Shown here one piece after another: positions 1-5,236 of a stretch of DNA of 5,236 bases. Both the position numbers and the translations under genes were made by a program. This DNA comes from Bacteroidota bacterium (GTDB taxonomy: Bacteria > Bacteroidota > Bacteroidia > Bacteroidales > Bacteroidaceae). The notes under the pieces are model-generated. The model searched no databases. It was not told the DNA's origin and worked only from the letters and a program-made list of their open reading frames with translations. Position 1 is the first letter of the stretch. Each line of letters opens with the position of its first letter. Where the stretch lies: assembly GCA_023458215.1 (NCBI GenBank), contig JAEXAJ010000075.1:1-5236 (forward strand), given 5' to 3'.

Positions 1-69
1 GGCATCACAGTCCCAATTTTGAATTATACTTTGTTCTATATAATCAATGAACCCTTGTTGTTGTTCCAT
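1..69 (-). CDS. Probable long-chain fatty acid-CoA ligase (AMP-binding), N-terminal fragment
   Basis: Only the first 23 codons are present; the gene runs off the left edge of the window. The frame opens with ATG at 69-67 and is open to the edge, beginning MEQQQGFIDYIEQS and containing a QNWD motif. This short N-terminus resembles the start of Bacteroidetes AMP-forming acyl-CoA synthetases, which have a helix of the type FIDYIEQSI..NWD ahead of the adenylation domain. Those enzymes activate fatty acids to acyl-CoA in the cytoplasm using ATP. None of the catalytic adenylation motifs lies inside the window, so the product name rests on recognition of 23 residues only. A strong Bacteroides-type promoter sits about 30 bases upstream, which supports the gene being real and the start being right. 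There is no Shine-Dalgarno sequence, as is usual in this phylum. Confidence 0.5.
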   Translation of the reverse strand, partial: MEQQQGFIDYIEQSIIQNWDCDA

Positions 70-100
70 TCGTATTTTGCACACTTTAGTTAAAACCGTG

Positions 101-131
101 CAAATATAGGGCTTATACTAATGCGAAACAA
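101..131 (-). promoter_or_regulatory. Bacteroides-type (sigma-ABfr) promoter of the ligase-like gene
   Basis: Read on the minus strand, TATATTTG at 108-101 matches the Bacteroides -7 consensus TAnnTTTG exactly. A TTG at 131-129 fits the -33 element, with a 20-base spacer. Transcription would start around position 95, leaving a leader of roughly 25 nt before the ATG at 69. The position, directly upstream of the fragment gene and downstream of the antiporter stop at 186, suggests that the ligase-like gene is a separate transcription unit. The promoter assignment follows established Bacteroides consensus; the start point is estimated. Confidence 0.7.
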
Positions 132-139
132 GTTGTTTC
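125..139. promoter_or_regulatory. Perfect 15-bp palindrome over the -33 box, candidate operator
   Basis: The sequence gaaacaa-g-ttgtttc is a perfect inverted repeat with 7-bp arms around a single central base. It contains the TTG taken as the -33 element of the ligase promoter. A dyad of this size over a promoter element is typical of a dimeric repressor or activator site. The symmetry is seen directly; regulation is inferred and no cognate regulator is identifiable here. In RNA a one-base loop would not fold well, so DNA binding is more plausible than a hairpin. Confidence 0.35.
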
Positions 140-185
140 TTAATTTTTTATTGATCTTAGTGGTTGTATAATTTGCCCAAAACTC

Positions 186-1637
186 TTATTCTTTGCTCTT
201 TTCCGAAATCAGGAGTAGTTTGTCTCCTTCATGTAATTTTAGTGTGCCGTTGGGAATAAGATATTCGTCGCCGCGTTTTACAATCATTACCAATGTCCCT
301 TTGGGGAGATTCATATCCTTTAAAGTATGTCCTCTTTCGAGTATTTCGCGGGTGACGGTCATATCGCGTAAGTCGGAATCTATTTCATCAGGCAGTTCCA
401 CGCCAAATTCGTTACCGGTCTTTGGCATTGGAATAGAAAGTCCTAACAGGCGGGCAACCCATGAAACCGTGGTACCTTGAACAATCAGCGAAACAATGGT
501 GATAAAGAATACGATATTGAAGATAACATGCGCGCCGGGTACTTGGGCTACCACCGGATACGTGGCGAAGATAATAGGTACCGCACCACGTAATCCTACC
601 CAAGATACAAACAATCGTGATTTGAAAGTGATCTTTTTGCCGAAAGGCAGCAGGCAGAGGAATACACTTAAAGGACGACCGATTACTATCATAAATACGC
701 CGATAAGAAGTGCCACTACAGTCACTTCGAGCATCTCGTGAGGATTGACAAGTAAACCAAGGCAAAGGAACATGATGATTTGGAATAACCAGGACAGTCC
801 ATCCATAAAGGTATAGATATCTTTGCGGTATGTAATCTTATTATTGCCCACCATCATACCCGCAATGTAGACAGCCAGATAGCCGTTACCTTTCAGAAGA
901 TCTGTTATCGAGAAGGTAAAGAACACAAAGGAAAGCAACAGAATGGGGTACAATGCCTGATTGTCGATATTTATCCGGTTCAGCATAAGAATAGCCAGTT
1001 TGCCGAGTATGTAACCGGCTGCGGCACCTACAATGAATTGTACGACAAATGAGCCCAGAATATGGGGAACTCCCATTCCGGATGACTGGATAAATTGGAT
1101 GAGTACAATAGTAAGCATGTATGCCATAGGGTCGTTGCTGCCGCTTTCCAGCTCCAACATGGGGCGCAGGTTATGTTTCAGATTCATCTTTTGAGAACGA
1201 AGAATGGCAAAAACCGAAGCGGAGTCGGTGGAAGACATGGTGGAGGCAAGTAATAATGAGGTGATGAGTGGAAGATGGATGTTAGTCCAACTCATCCCCG
1301 AAAGCCACCATATGAAAAGTCCTGTAAATATGGCAGTCAGCAATACCCCTACCGTAGATAGAACAATACCGGGAGAGAGAATCGGCTTGATCTCCGTAAA
1401 TTTGGTATCCATACCACCCGAAAACAAAATAACGCTAAGGGCCACCATGCCGATAAATTGTGCTTCTTTGGCATTATGAAATTGTAATCCTAGTCCGTCA
1501 CTGCCAAACAGCATGCCCACTACAAGGAAGAGTAACAATGCCGGGACTCCGAAGCGATAACCTGTTTTACCGACGATGATGCTGACAAAAAGTAAAATAG
1601 AACCAATCAGTAGAGTGTTTTCTGCTGTAAATATCAT
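186..1637 (-). CDS. nhaP2: K+/H+ antiporter, CPA1 family, with C-terminal TrkA-C domain
   Basis: Inner-membrane antiporter expected to exchange K+ (or Na+) for H+, as in the NhaP2/CvrA group. Residues 1 to about 400 are a chain of hydrophobic segments forming a Na+/H+ exchanger domain. Conserved family features include TDSASVFAILR (about 137-147), the ion-site ELESGSNDPMAYMLT (about 162-176, with the Asn-Asp pair at 168-169) and WVGLRGAVP (346-354). Residues about 411-483 form a soluble TrkA-C (RCK-C) domain, a regulatory ligand-binding module. The protein lacks the extra CorC/HlyC-like tail of enterobacterial NhaP2. I chose ATG at 1637-1635 (483 aa, beginning MIFTAENTLL) because it starts just before the first membrane segment. 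The frame also stays open to a TTG at 1694-1692, which would add 19 residues and overlap the kinase stop. The ATG start leaves 53 nt after the kinase gene, so co-transcription is likely. I see no convincing terminator after the stop at 186. Family confidence is high; ion specificity is inferred. Confidence 0.9.
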   Translation of the reverse strand: MIFTAENTLLIGSILLFVSIIVGKTGYRFGVPALLLFLVVGMLFGSDGLGLQFHNAKEAQFIGMVALSVILFSGGMDTKFTEIKPILSPGIVLSTVGVLLTAIFTGLFIWWLSGMSWTNIHLPLITSLLLASTMSSTDSASVFAILRSQKMNLKHNLRPMLELESGSNDPMAYMLTIVLIQFIQSSGMGVPHILGSFVVQFIVGAAAGYILGKLAILMLNRINIDNQALYPILLLSFVFFTFSITDLLKGNGYLAVYIAGMMVGNNKITYRKDIYTFMDGLSWLFQIIMFLCLGLLVNPHEMLEVTVVALLIGVFMIVIGRPLSVFLCLLPFGKKITFKSRLFVSWVGLRGAVPIIFATYPVVAQVPGAHVIFNIVFFITIVSLIVQGTTVSWVARLLGLSIPMPKTGNEFGVELPDEIDSDLRDMTVTREILERGHTLKDMNLPKGTLVMIVKRGDEYLIPNGTLKLHEGDKLLLISEKSKE

Positions 1638-1690
1638 ATCTTTTGTGTTAGGGGATTTATATATTTCAACAACTGTAACGAGCAAATAGT

Positions 1691-3055
1691 TCAATTGAAT
1701 TTCAATACAAAGGTAGTTTCCTTACCCGGTATCAATGAGATATTTCCACCTGATAAACGCATGATTTGGCGAGAGATGCTTAACCCTATACCACTGCCAC
1801 CTTCTTTGGTGGTAAAGAAAGGTATAAAAATATGTTCGGCAATATCCGCCGGAATAGCGGGTCCGTTGTTGGATATCTCTATTAAAACCGCTTCCGCTTC
1901 ATTGCAGTATGCTTGGATTCGGATGCTGCCTTCGTTGTTTGACGGAGGAGTGGATTCGATAGCTTGGATGGCATTTTTAAGCAGATTGATAACAACTTGC
2001 GAAATCAGGTTCTCGTCGGCATAAAGGATGAGATCATCCGGTGTAATGTTACTATGGAAGCTTACAGGAACATCGGGGTACTGATGGCGTGCCAGTTCCA
2101 CCATACGTTCGATGAAGCTTTTCACATAGAATAAAGAAGGTTCAGGGGTAGGGATGCGGGTGAATTTGCGATAGGATTCAACAAAAGAAAGCAATCCTTT
2201 GCCGGTACTGCTGATGGTTTGCAATCCGCTCTGAATTTCTTCTTTAATGATGGGAGATGAATGGGTTAATCCCAAAAGGGTGTCGCTGAGCGAGGTTATC
2301 GGGGTTACTGCATTCATAATTTCATGCGTCAACACGCGGGTCAGCCTGATCCAAGAATCGATTTCCTTTTCGTCCAGTTCGCTGTTGATGTCATTCAGGG
2401 CAAGAATGCGGAGATGCTCTTTACGGACGGTGATATCACTGATGCGAATAGATAGATTTACAGTGCCGCGTTCATTACTGAAAGGTATTTGTAATTTGTC
2501 GCCCGGGCGGCAATTTGCAAGTACATGAGTAAGGTGGGAATCGATGCGTGCCAGTTGGCTGACATGGGTAAAGACGCTTAATCCCAACAGACGCAGGGCT
2601 TCGCTGTTCTTTTGGTAGACCGCACCGTTGTCATTCAACACAAGAATACCTGTGCTGATGCACTCCAGTATAAGTTCGTAATACTTTTCCTGTTGGGCGG
2701 TTTCACTCTTTACATTATAAAGAATATGTGCTACCCGGTTCAATGCACCGTTTACCAGTCGTGCATCCGCATTATTATCCGTTTCGGAGAAATGTATGGC
2801 ATTGTCGTTATTTTCGATAGCATCGAGCATAAAGAGTACTCTTCGTACATGCTGGCGGTACAATTTATGTTGCCATCGCAGCGCCAAGGGAAGAAGCAAT
2901 GTACATAAGCTTGCCCAAAATATTGAATCGATGATTCTGCCGTGCGAAGCCGAATGGCTGATGAATACATTCATCCAAGCCGCTCCCGTGAGCACTGCCG
3001 CCAAAATACAGACAGTAGCACGAAAAGAGTAATATGTATTTATCTTTTTCAACAT
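1691..3055 (-). CDS. PAS-containing sensor histidine kinase (NtrY/AtoS-like), partner of the adjacent sigma-54 regulator
   Basis: A 454-residue membrane histidine kinase that should autophosphorylate and pass phosphate to the response regulator encoded just upstream. Two membrane segments (about 11-31 and 41-60) are separated by only about ten residues, so there is no periplasmic sensor domain. A linker (about 61-115) leads to a PAS-like region (about 120-225, with TGILVLNDNGAVYQKN). The DHp H-box LTHEIMNAVTP carries the phospho-acceptor His244. The ATPase domain has an N-box (INLLKNAIQAI, Asn361), F-box (FIPFFTTKEGG) and G2 box (GSGIGLSISRQ, 420-430). The G1 box is atypical: ISNNGPAIP, with Asn396 where most kinases have the adenine-binding Asp and Ala400 for Gly. 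The start is ATG at 3055, 97 nt after the regulator stop, and has no Shine-Dalgarno sequence; a large inverted repeat ends 7 nt before it. The TGA stop at 1693-1691 is 53 nt ahead of the antiporter ATG. The signal is unknown and is probably sensed in the membrane or cytoplasm. Confidence 0.92.
   Translation of the reverse strand: MLKKINTYYSFRATVCILAAVLTGAAWMNVFISHSASHGRIIDSIFWASLCTLLLPLALRWQHKLYRQHVRRVLFMLDAIENNDNAIHFSETDNNADARLVNGALNRVAHILYNVKSETAQQEKYYELILECISTGILVLNDNGAVYQKNSEALRLLGLSVFTHVSQLARIDSHLTHVLANCRPGDKLQIPFSNERGTVNLSIRISDITVRKEHLRILALNDINSELDEKEIDSWIRLTRVLTHEIMNAVTPITSLSDTLLGLTHSSPIIKEEIQSGLQTISSTGKGLLSFVESYRKFTRIPTPEPSLFYVKSFIERMVELARHQYPDVPVSFHSNITPDDLILYADENLISQVVINLLKNAIQAIESTPPSNNEGSIRIQAYCNEAEAVLIEISNNGPAIPADIAEHIFIPFFTTKEGGSGIGLSISRQIMRLSGGNISLIPGKETTFVLKFN
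1708..1715 (-). promoter_or_regulatory. Possible internal promoter (-7 box) for the antiporter
   Basis: TACCTTTG on the minus strand at 1715-1708 matches the TAnnTTTG consensus exactly and lies inside the last codons of the kinase gene. A TTG upstream is only 17 bases away, shorter than the usual 19-21, so the -33 element is doubtful. If used, it would give the antiporter an independent transcript with a leader of about 65 nt. An eight-base match with two free positions can arise by chance in coding DNA, so this is weak. Confidence 0.22.
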
Positions 3056-3062
3056 GCGATAC

Positions 3063-3142
3063 TAGTTATAAGTTATTAGTTATAAGTTATAAGTTGTCAG
3101 TGATTAGCGTTTTACAAACAAATAACTAATAACTTATAACTA
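3063..3142. repeat. AT-rich inverted array of 7-bp units between regulator and kinase genes
   Basis: This fills most of the 97-nt intergenic gap. Two perfect 21-bp arms (3063-3083 and 3122-3142) face each other across a 38-base loop. Each arm is built from heptads. On the plus strand AGTTATA or AGTTATT recurs in phase at 3064, 3071, 3078 and 3085, then decays as AGTTGTC (3092), AGTGATT (3099) and AGCGTTT (3106). The inverse unit AATAACT or TATAACT recurs at 3121, 3128, 3135 and 3142, extending to 3148. In mRNA the arms can pair in several registers offset by multiples of 7. The hairpin would begin 10 nt after the regulator stop and end 7 nt before the kinase ATG. No U-run follows it, so it does not look like a standard intrinsic terminator. 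It could be a dispersed intergenic repeat (MITE or REP-like), an mRNA processing element or a translation-modulating structure. I see no target-site duplication. Confidence 0.85.
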
Positions 3143-3152
3143 ATAACTATTT

Positions 3153-4499
3153 TCAAATTCCATACTTCTTCATCTTATTATACAACGTTTGACGCGTGAT
3201 GCCGAGCTGTGCCGCGACGGCAGAGAGGTTTCCACTACATTTGTCCAATGCCTTGCGGATCATTTGCATTTCCATTTCTTCCAAAGTGGATGCGGATGCT
3301 TCGGGAGTATCGCTCCGGCGAGGCAATTGGAATAATTCGGCAGGAAGAAAAGCATTGTCGCAGATAATGATAGCTTTCTCAATAGCGTGTTCTAATTCAC
3401 GGATATTACCGTACCAAGGATGAAGCATCAGCTTCTCGCGGGCGCCGTCAGTCAGCTTGACGGGAGTTTTATCATATTGTTTGCAGAACTGTAGGATAAA
3501 CCGTTCGGCAAGCGGAATGATATCTTCGGGACGGTCACGCAAAGAGGGTATTTCGAGATGTATGGTGTTGATGCGATACAACAAATCCTCACGGAACTCG
3601 CCTTTGGCTACCATCTCAGAAAGATTACGGTTGGTGGCGCAGATAAGGCGGATATCTACCGGTATAGGGGTGTTGCTACCCACGCGGACAATGCTCCGAC
3701 GTTGGATGGCAGTCAATAATTTAGCTTGCAAATGATAGGGGAGATTGCCGATCTCATCTAAAAAGAGAGAACTACGATTGGCTGCCTCAAACTTGCCGGC
3801 ACGGTCGGCATGAGCATCGGTGAAAGAGCCTTTCATGTGACCGAACAATTCACTTTCGAAGAGACTTTCGGTTACTGCACCCATGTCTACACTTATCATG
3901 CTTTGCAGATGACGGGAAGAGAGGGCATGTATTTCACGTGCCAACATTTCTTTTCCGGTTCCGTTTTCACCGGTAATGAGGATATTGGCATCCGTTACGG
4001 CTGTTTTCTCTACCAGCAGGCGAAGTTGCTGCATACCGGGGCTATTTCCCCAATACATTGAAGAGGGTTTTGCATCAAGGGTATTTGTTTCTCCTTTCGA
4101 ACGCTTCTTGAAGGTAGATTCTGCTGCATTCAGCAAAGTTTCCACTAACTTTTGGTTGTCCCACGGCTTTACGATGAAATCTATGGCTCCTTCTTTAATA
4201 CCTCTGACGGCAAGGTCGATGTCGGCGTAAGCGGTAAAGAGCACTACGGGTAGCGAAGGATGGAGCTTCTTTATTTCGTGCAGCCAGTAGAGCCCTTCGT
4301 TACCGGTATTGATGCCCGAAGTGAAATTCATATCCAAAAGCACTACTTGCCAGCTTGCTTCACGCAGCGCGCTGGGCAAAGTTATCGGTGATGCGAGCGT
4401 TACTATTTGCTCGAAGTAAGGTTTCAGCAAGAGTTGTAGAGCGCTCAGTACTCCCCGGTTATCATCTACGATCAGTATATTTCCGTATTTTTTGGTCAT
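3153..4499 (-). CDS. Sigma-54-dependent response regulator, NtrC family
   Basis: A 448-residue transcription activator with the full NtrC layout. The receiver domain (about 6-125) has acidic residues Asp12-Asp13, phospho-acceptor Asp56 in VVLLDMNF, Thr89 and Lys111 (KPWD). The loop after Asp56 is longer than usual (NFTSGINTGNEG), as in one NtrC subfamily. The AAA+ sigma-54 interaction domain (about 148-385) has Walker A GENGTGKE (177-184), Walker B SLFLDEIG with Asp248-Glu249, ATNRNL (288-293), arginine-finger candidates Arg303 and Arg309, and GNIRELEHAIEKA (364-376, sensor II). The sigma-54-contacting loop reads GSFTDA (224-229) rather than GAFTGA. The C-terminus (about 405-446) is a Fis-type helix-turn-helix ending GITRQTLYNKMKKYGI. 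Phosphorylation by the kinase encoded next should trigger oligomerisation and ATP-driven opening of sigma-54 promoters. ATG at 4499 begins MTKKYGNILIVDD, so the receiver is complete. The permease stop lies 51 nt upstream. Target genes are unknown; I found no -24/-12 sigma-54 promoter in the intergenic gaps. Confidence 0.95.
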   Translation of the reverse strand: MTKKYGNILIVDDNRGVLSALQLLLKPYFEQIVTLASPITLPSALREASWQVVLLDMNFTSGINTGNEGLYWLHEIKKLHPSLPVVLFTAYADIDLAVRGIKEGAIDFIVKPWDNQKLVETLLNAAESTFKKRSKGETNTLDAKPSSMYWGNSPGMQQLRLLVEKTAVTDANILITGENGTGKEMLAREIHALSSRHLQSMISVDMGAVTESLFESELFGHMKGSFTDAHADRAGKFEAANRSSLFLDEIGNLPYHLQAKLLTAIQRRSIVRVGSNTPIPVDIRLICATNRNLSEMVAKGEFREDLLYRINTIHLEIPSLRDRPEDIIPLAERFILQFCKQYDKTPVKLTDGAREKLMLHPWYGNIRELEHAIEKAIIICDNAFLPAELFQLPRRSDTPEASASTLEEMEMQMIRKALDKCSGNLSAVAAQLGITRQTLYNKMKKYGI

Positions 4500-4522
4500 G
4501 TGCTTATTTCATTTCTTGCAGG

Positions 4523-4530
4523 CAAAGTTA
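4523..4530 (-). promoter_or_regulatory. Possible promoter (-7 box) for the regulator-kinase operon
   Basis: TAACTTTG on the minus strand at 4530-4523 matches the Bacteroides -7 consensus TAnnTTTG exactly and lies in the 51-nt gap after the permease stop. It would start transcription around 4516 with a leader of under 20 nt before the ATG at 4499. No TTG lies at the expected -33 distance; that stretch reads GTAAGTTTC and overlaps the end of the permease gene. The intergenic location makes it more credible than a match in coding DNA, but read-through from the permease gene is also possible. Confidence 0.45.
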
Positions 4531-4550
4531 ATGATTTCTCTTGAAGAAAC

Positions 4551-5236
4551 TTACTCTTTTACCTGAATGAATGCGTTTGCTAAAATAGCCGTTAATCCTC
4601 CGGTAGTGATGCCGGACGAGAATATGTTTCGAAGCGCATCAGGAAGCTGGCACAATATTTCGGGTACAAGCTCTACGCTCAACCCCAGCGAGAAACTGAT
4701 AGCCATCACCAGTGTAGCTTTACGGTTGATTTCTTGTGCGGAGATGATGCGAATGCCGGCCGCAGCTACTGTTCCGAACATAAGCAGGGTGGCACCTCCC
4801 AATACAGGTTCCGGCATGAGTGAGAAAACTAACCCTACGGCAGGAAATAATCCGAGAATTATCAGGAATCCGGCGATGTAGTAACCCACGTAACGGCTGG
4901 CAACTCCGGTGAGCTGTATCATTCCGTTGTTTTGGGCAAAGACGGAGTTGGGAAAAGAGTTTAAGACCCCCGCCAGCATTGAATTAAACCCATCGGCAAG
5001 GATACCTCCCGAAGCACGTTTTACAAACGTTTCTCCTTCTACCGGCTCACCCGAAATCAGCGAATTGGCAGTGATATCTCCGTATGCCTCAATGGCTGTA
5101 ATCATAAAAATCAATCCCAGCGCAATGATGGTAGAGAAGTCGAAAGCAAGTCCGTAGCGAAATGGCATCGGTAAATTGAAGCCGCCATAACTTTTTATGG
5201 ACGAGAAATCGATGATTCCCATAAACCAAGCTACGA
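4551..5236 (-). CDS. Nucleobase:cation symporter-2 (NAT/NCS2) permease, xanthine/urate type, C-terminal part
   Basis: The last 227 complete codons of a membrane purine transporter; the 5' half lies beyond the right edge. The reading frame continues upstream of the ATG at 5222 (V-A-W-F before that Met) to the window edge, so that Met is internal. Family length is usually about 430-470 residues, so roughly half is missing. Two hallmark NAT sites are visible. One is IEAYGD, with the substrate-binding Glu at visible residue 49 (codon 5090-5088). The other is the NAT signature QNNGMIQLTG (visible residues 101-110), followed by VASRYVGYYIAG. The QNNG form matches the XanQ-type xanthine/urate branch rather than the uracil branch, so xanthine or urate uptake with H+ is the likely role. 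Several hydrophobic segments follow, ending at TAA 4553-4551. The gene is co-directional with the regulator 51 nt downstream, with no obvious functional tie. Confidence 0.9.
   Translation of the reverse strand, partial: VAWFMGIIDFSSIKSYGGFNLPMPFRYGLAFDFSTIIALGLIFMITAIEAYGDITANSLISGEPVEGETFVKRASGGILADGFNSMLAGVLNSFPNSVFAQNNGMIQLTGVASRYVGYYIAGFLIILGLFPAVGLVFSLMPEPVLGGATLLMFGTVAAAGIRIISAQEINRKATLVMAISFSLGLSVELVPEILCQLPDALRNIFSSGITTGGLTAILANAFIQVKE

Noticed and set aside
150..185. Possible terminator after the antiporter stop
   Set aside because: The only pairing seen is a 4-bp TTTG/CAAA match with a 2-base loop. The later A/T-rich stretch is not attached to a GC stem.
1638..1690. TATTTG-containing sequence just before the antiporter as a -7 box
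   Set aside because: ACTATTTG lacks the leading TA of TAnnTTTG and has no suitably spaced TTG; the match at 1715-1708 is better, though still weak.
2752..2970. 72-codon minus-strand frame inside the kinase gene
   Set aside because: It is an out-of-frame overlap with the N-terminal region of a clear kinase and has no domain or start signal of its own.
3063..3142. The heptad inverted repeat as an intrinsic terminator of the regulator transcript
   Set aside because: The stem is almost all A-T, the loop is 38 nt, and no U-tract follows in the transcribed direction; the kinase start comes 7 nt later.
3063..3148. CRISPR-like array
   Set aside because: The units are 7 bp, directly abutting, with no spacers, and are arranged as an inverted repeat.
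4534..4550. Short inverted repeat (TTTCT / AGAAA) after the permease stop, a possible terminator
   Set aside because: The stem is only about 5 bp, all but one pair is A-T, and no U-run follows. It is too weak to call a terminator.
193..4881. Plus-strand open frames of about 75-117 codons opposite the genes
   Set aside because: They lie antisense to strongly supported minus-strand genes, show no recognisable domains, and have compositions expected of complementary-strand shadows.
4551..5222. Treating the ATG at 5222 as the permease start
   Set aside because: The frame remains open upstream to the window edge, and the fragment is only about half the usual length of the family, so the true start lies outside.

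Overview
The window looks like chromosome from a gut Bacteroidales species, most likely Bacteroides. Reasons: the promoter-like sequences match the Bacteroides -7 consensus TAnnTTTG, start codons lack Shine-Dalgarno sequences, base composition is moderately AT-rich, and the antiporter and two-component proteins resemble Bacteroides families. The assignment rests on recognition by eye, not on a database search.

All genes read on the minus strand, so transcription runs from high to low coordinates. In that order: the 3' part of a nucleobase (xanthine/urate-type) permease (5236-4551, cut by the window edge); a 51-nt gap with a -7-like box; a sigma-54-dependent NtrC-type response regulator (4499-3153); a 97-nt gap filled by an AT-rich inverted array of 7-bp units; a membrane-bound PAS-containing sensor histidine kinase (3055-1691); a 53-nt gap; a CPA1 K+/H+ antiporter with a C-terminal TrkA-C domain (1637-186); a 116-nt gap with a strong Bacteroides-type promoter and a palindrome; and the first 23 codons of what is probably a long-chain fatty acid-CoA ligase (69-1, cut by the window edge).

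The regulator and kinase are almost certainly cognate: the kinase has a His-containing DHp domain and ATPase domain, and the regulator has an intact receiver Asp, an AAA+ sigma-54 activation domain and a Fis-type helix-turn-helix. The antiporter follows closely and may be co-transcribed, which would link the two-component system to cation or pH homeostasis. That link is inference. The permease and ligase look like neighbours with separate jobs.

The core genes are ordinary. The least explained element is the heptad inverted repeat between regulator and kinase: perfect 21-bp arms end 7 nt before the kinase start codon. It could act in RNA as a translation or decay switch, be a dispersed MITE-like repeat, or vary in copy number. 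I see no tRNA, rRNA, CRISPR, insertion sequence, or clearly novel multi-gene system. No stretch over 300 bases lacks a gene.
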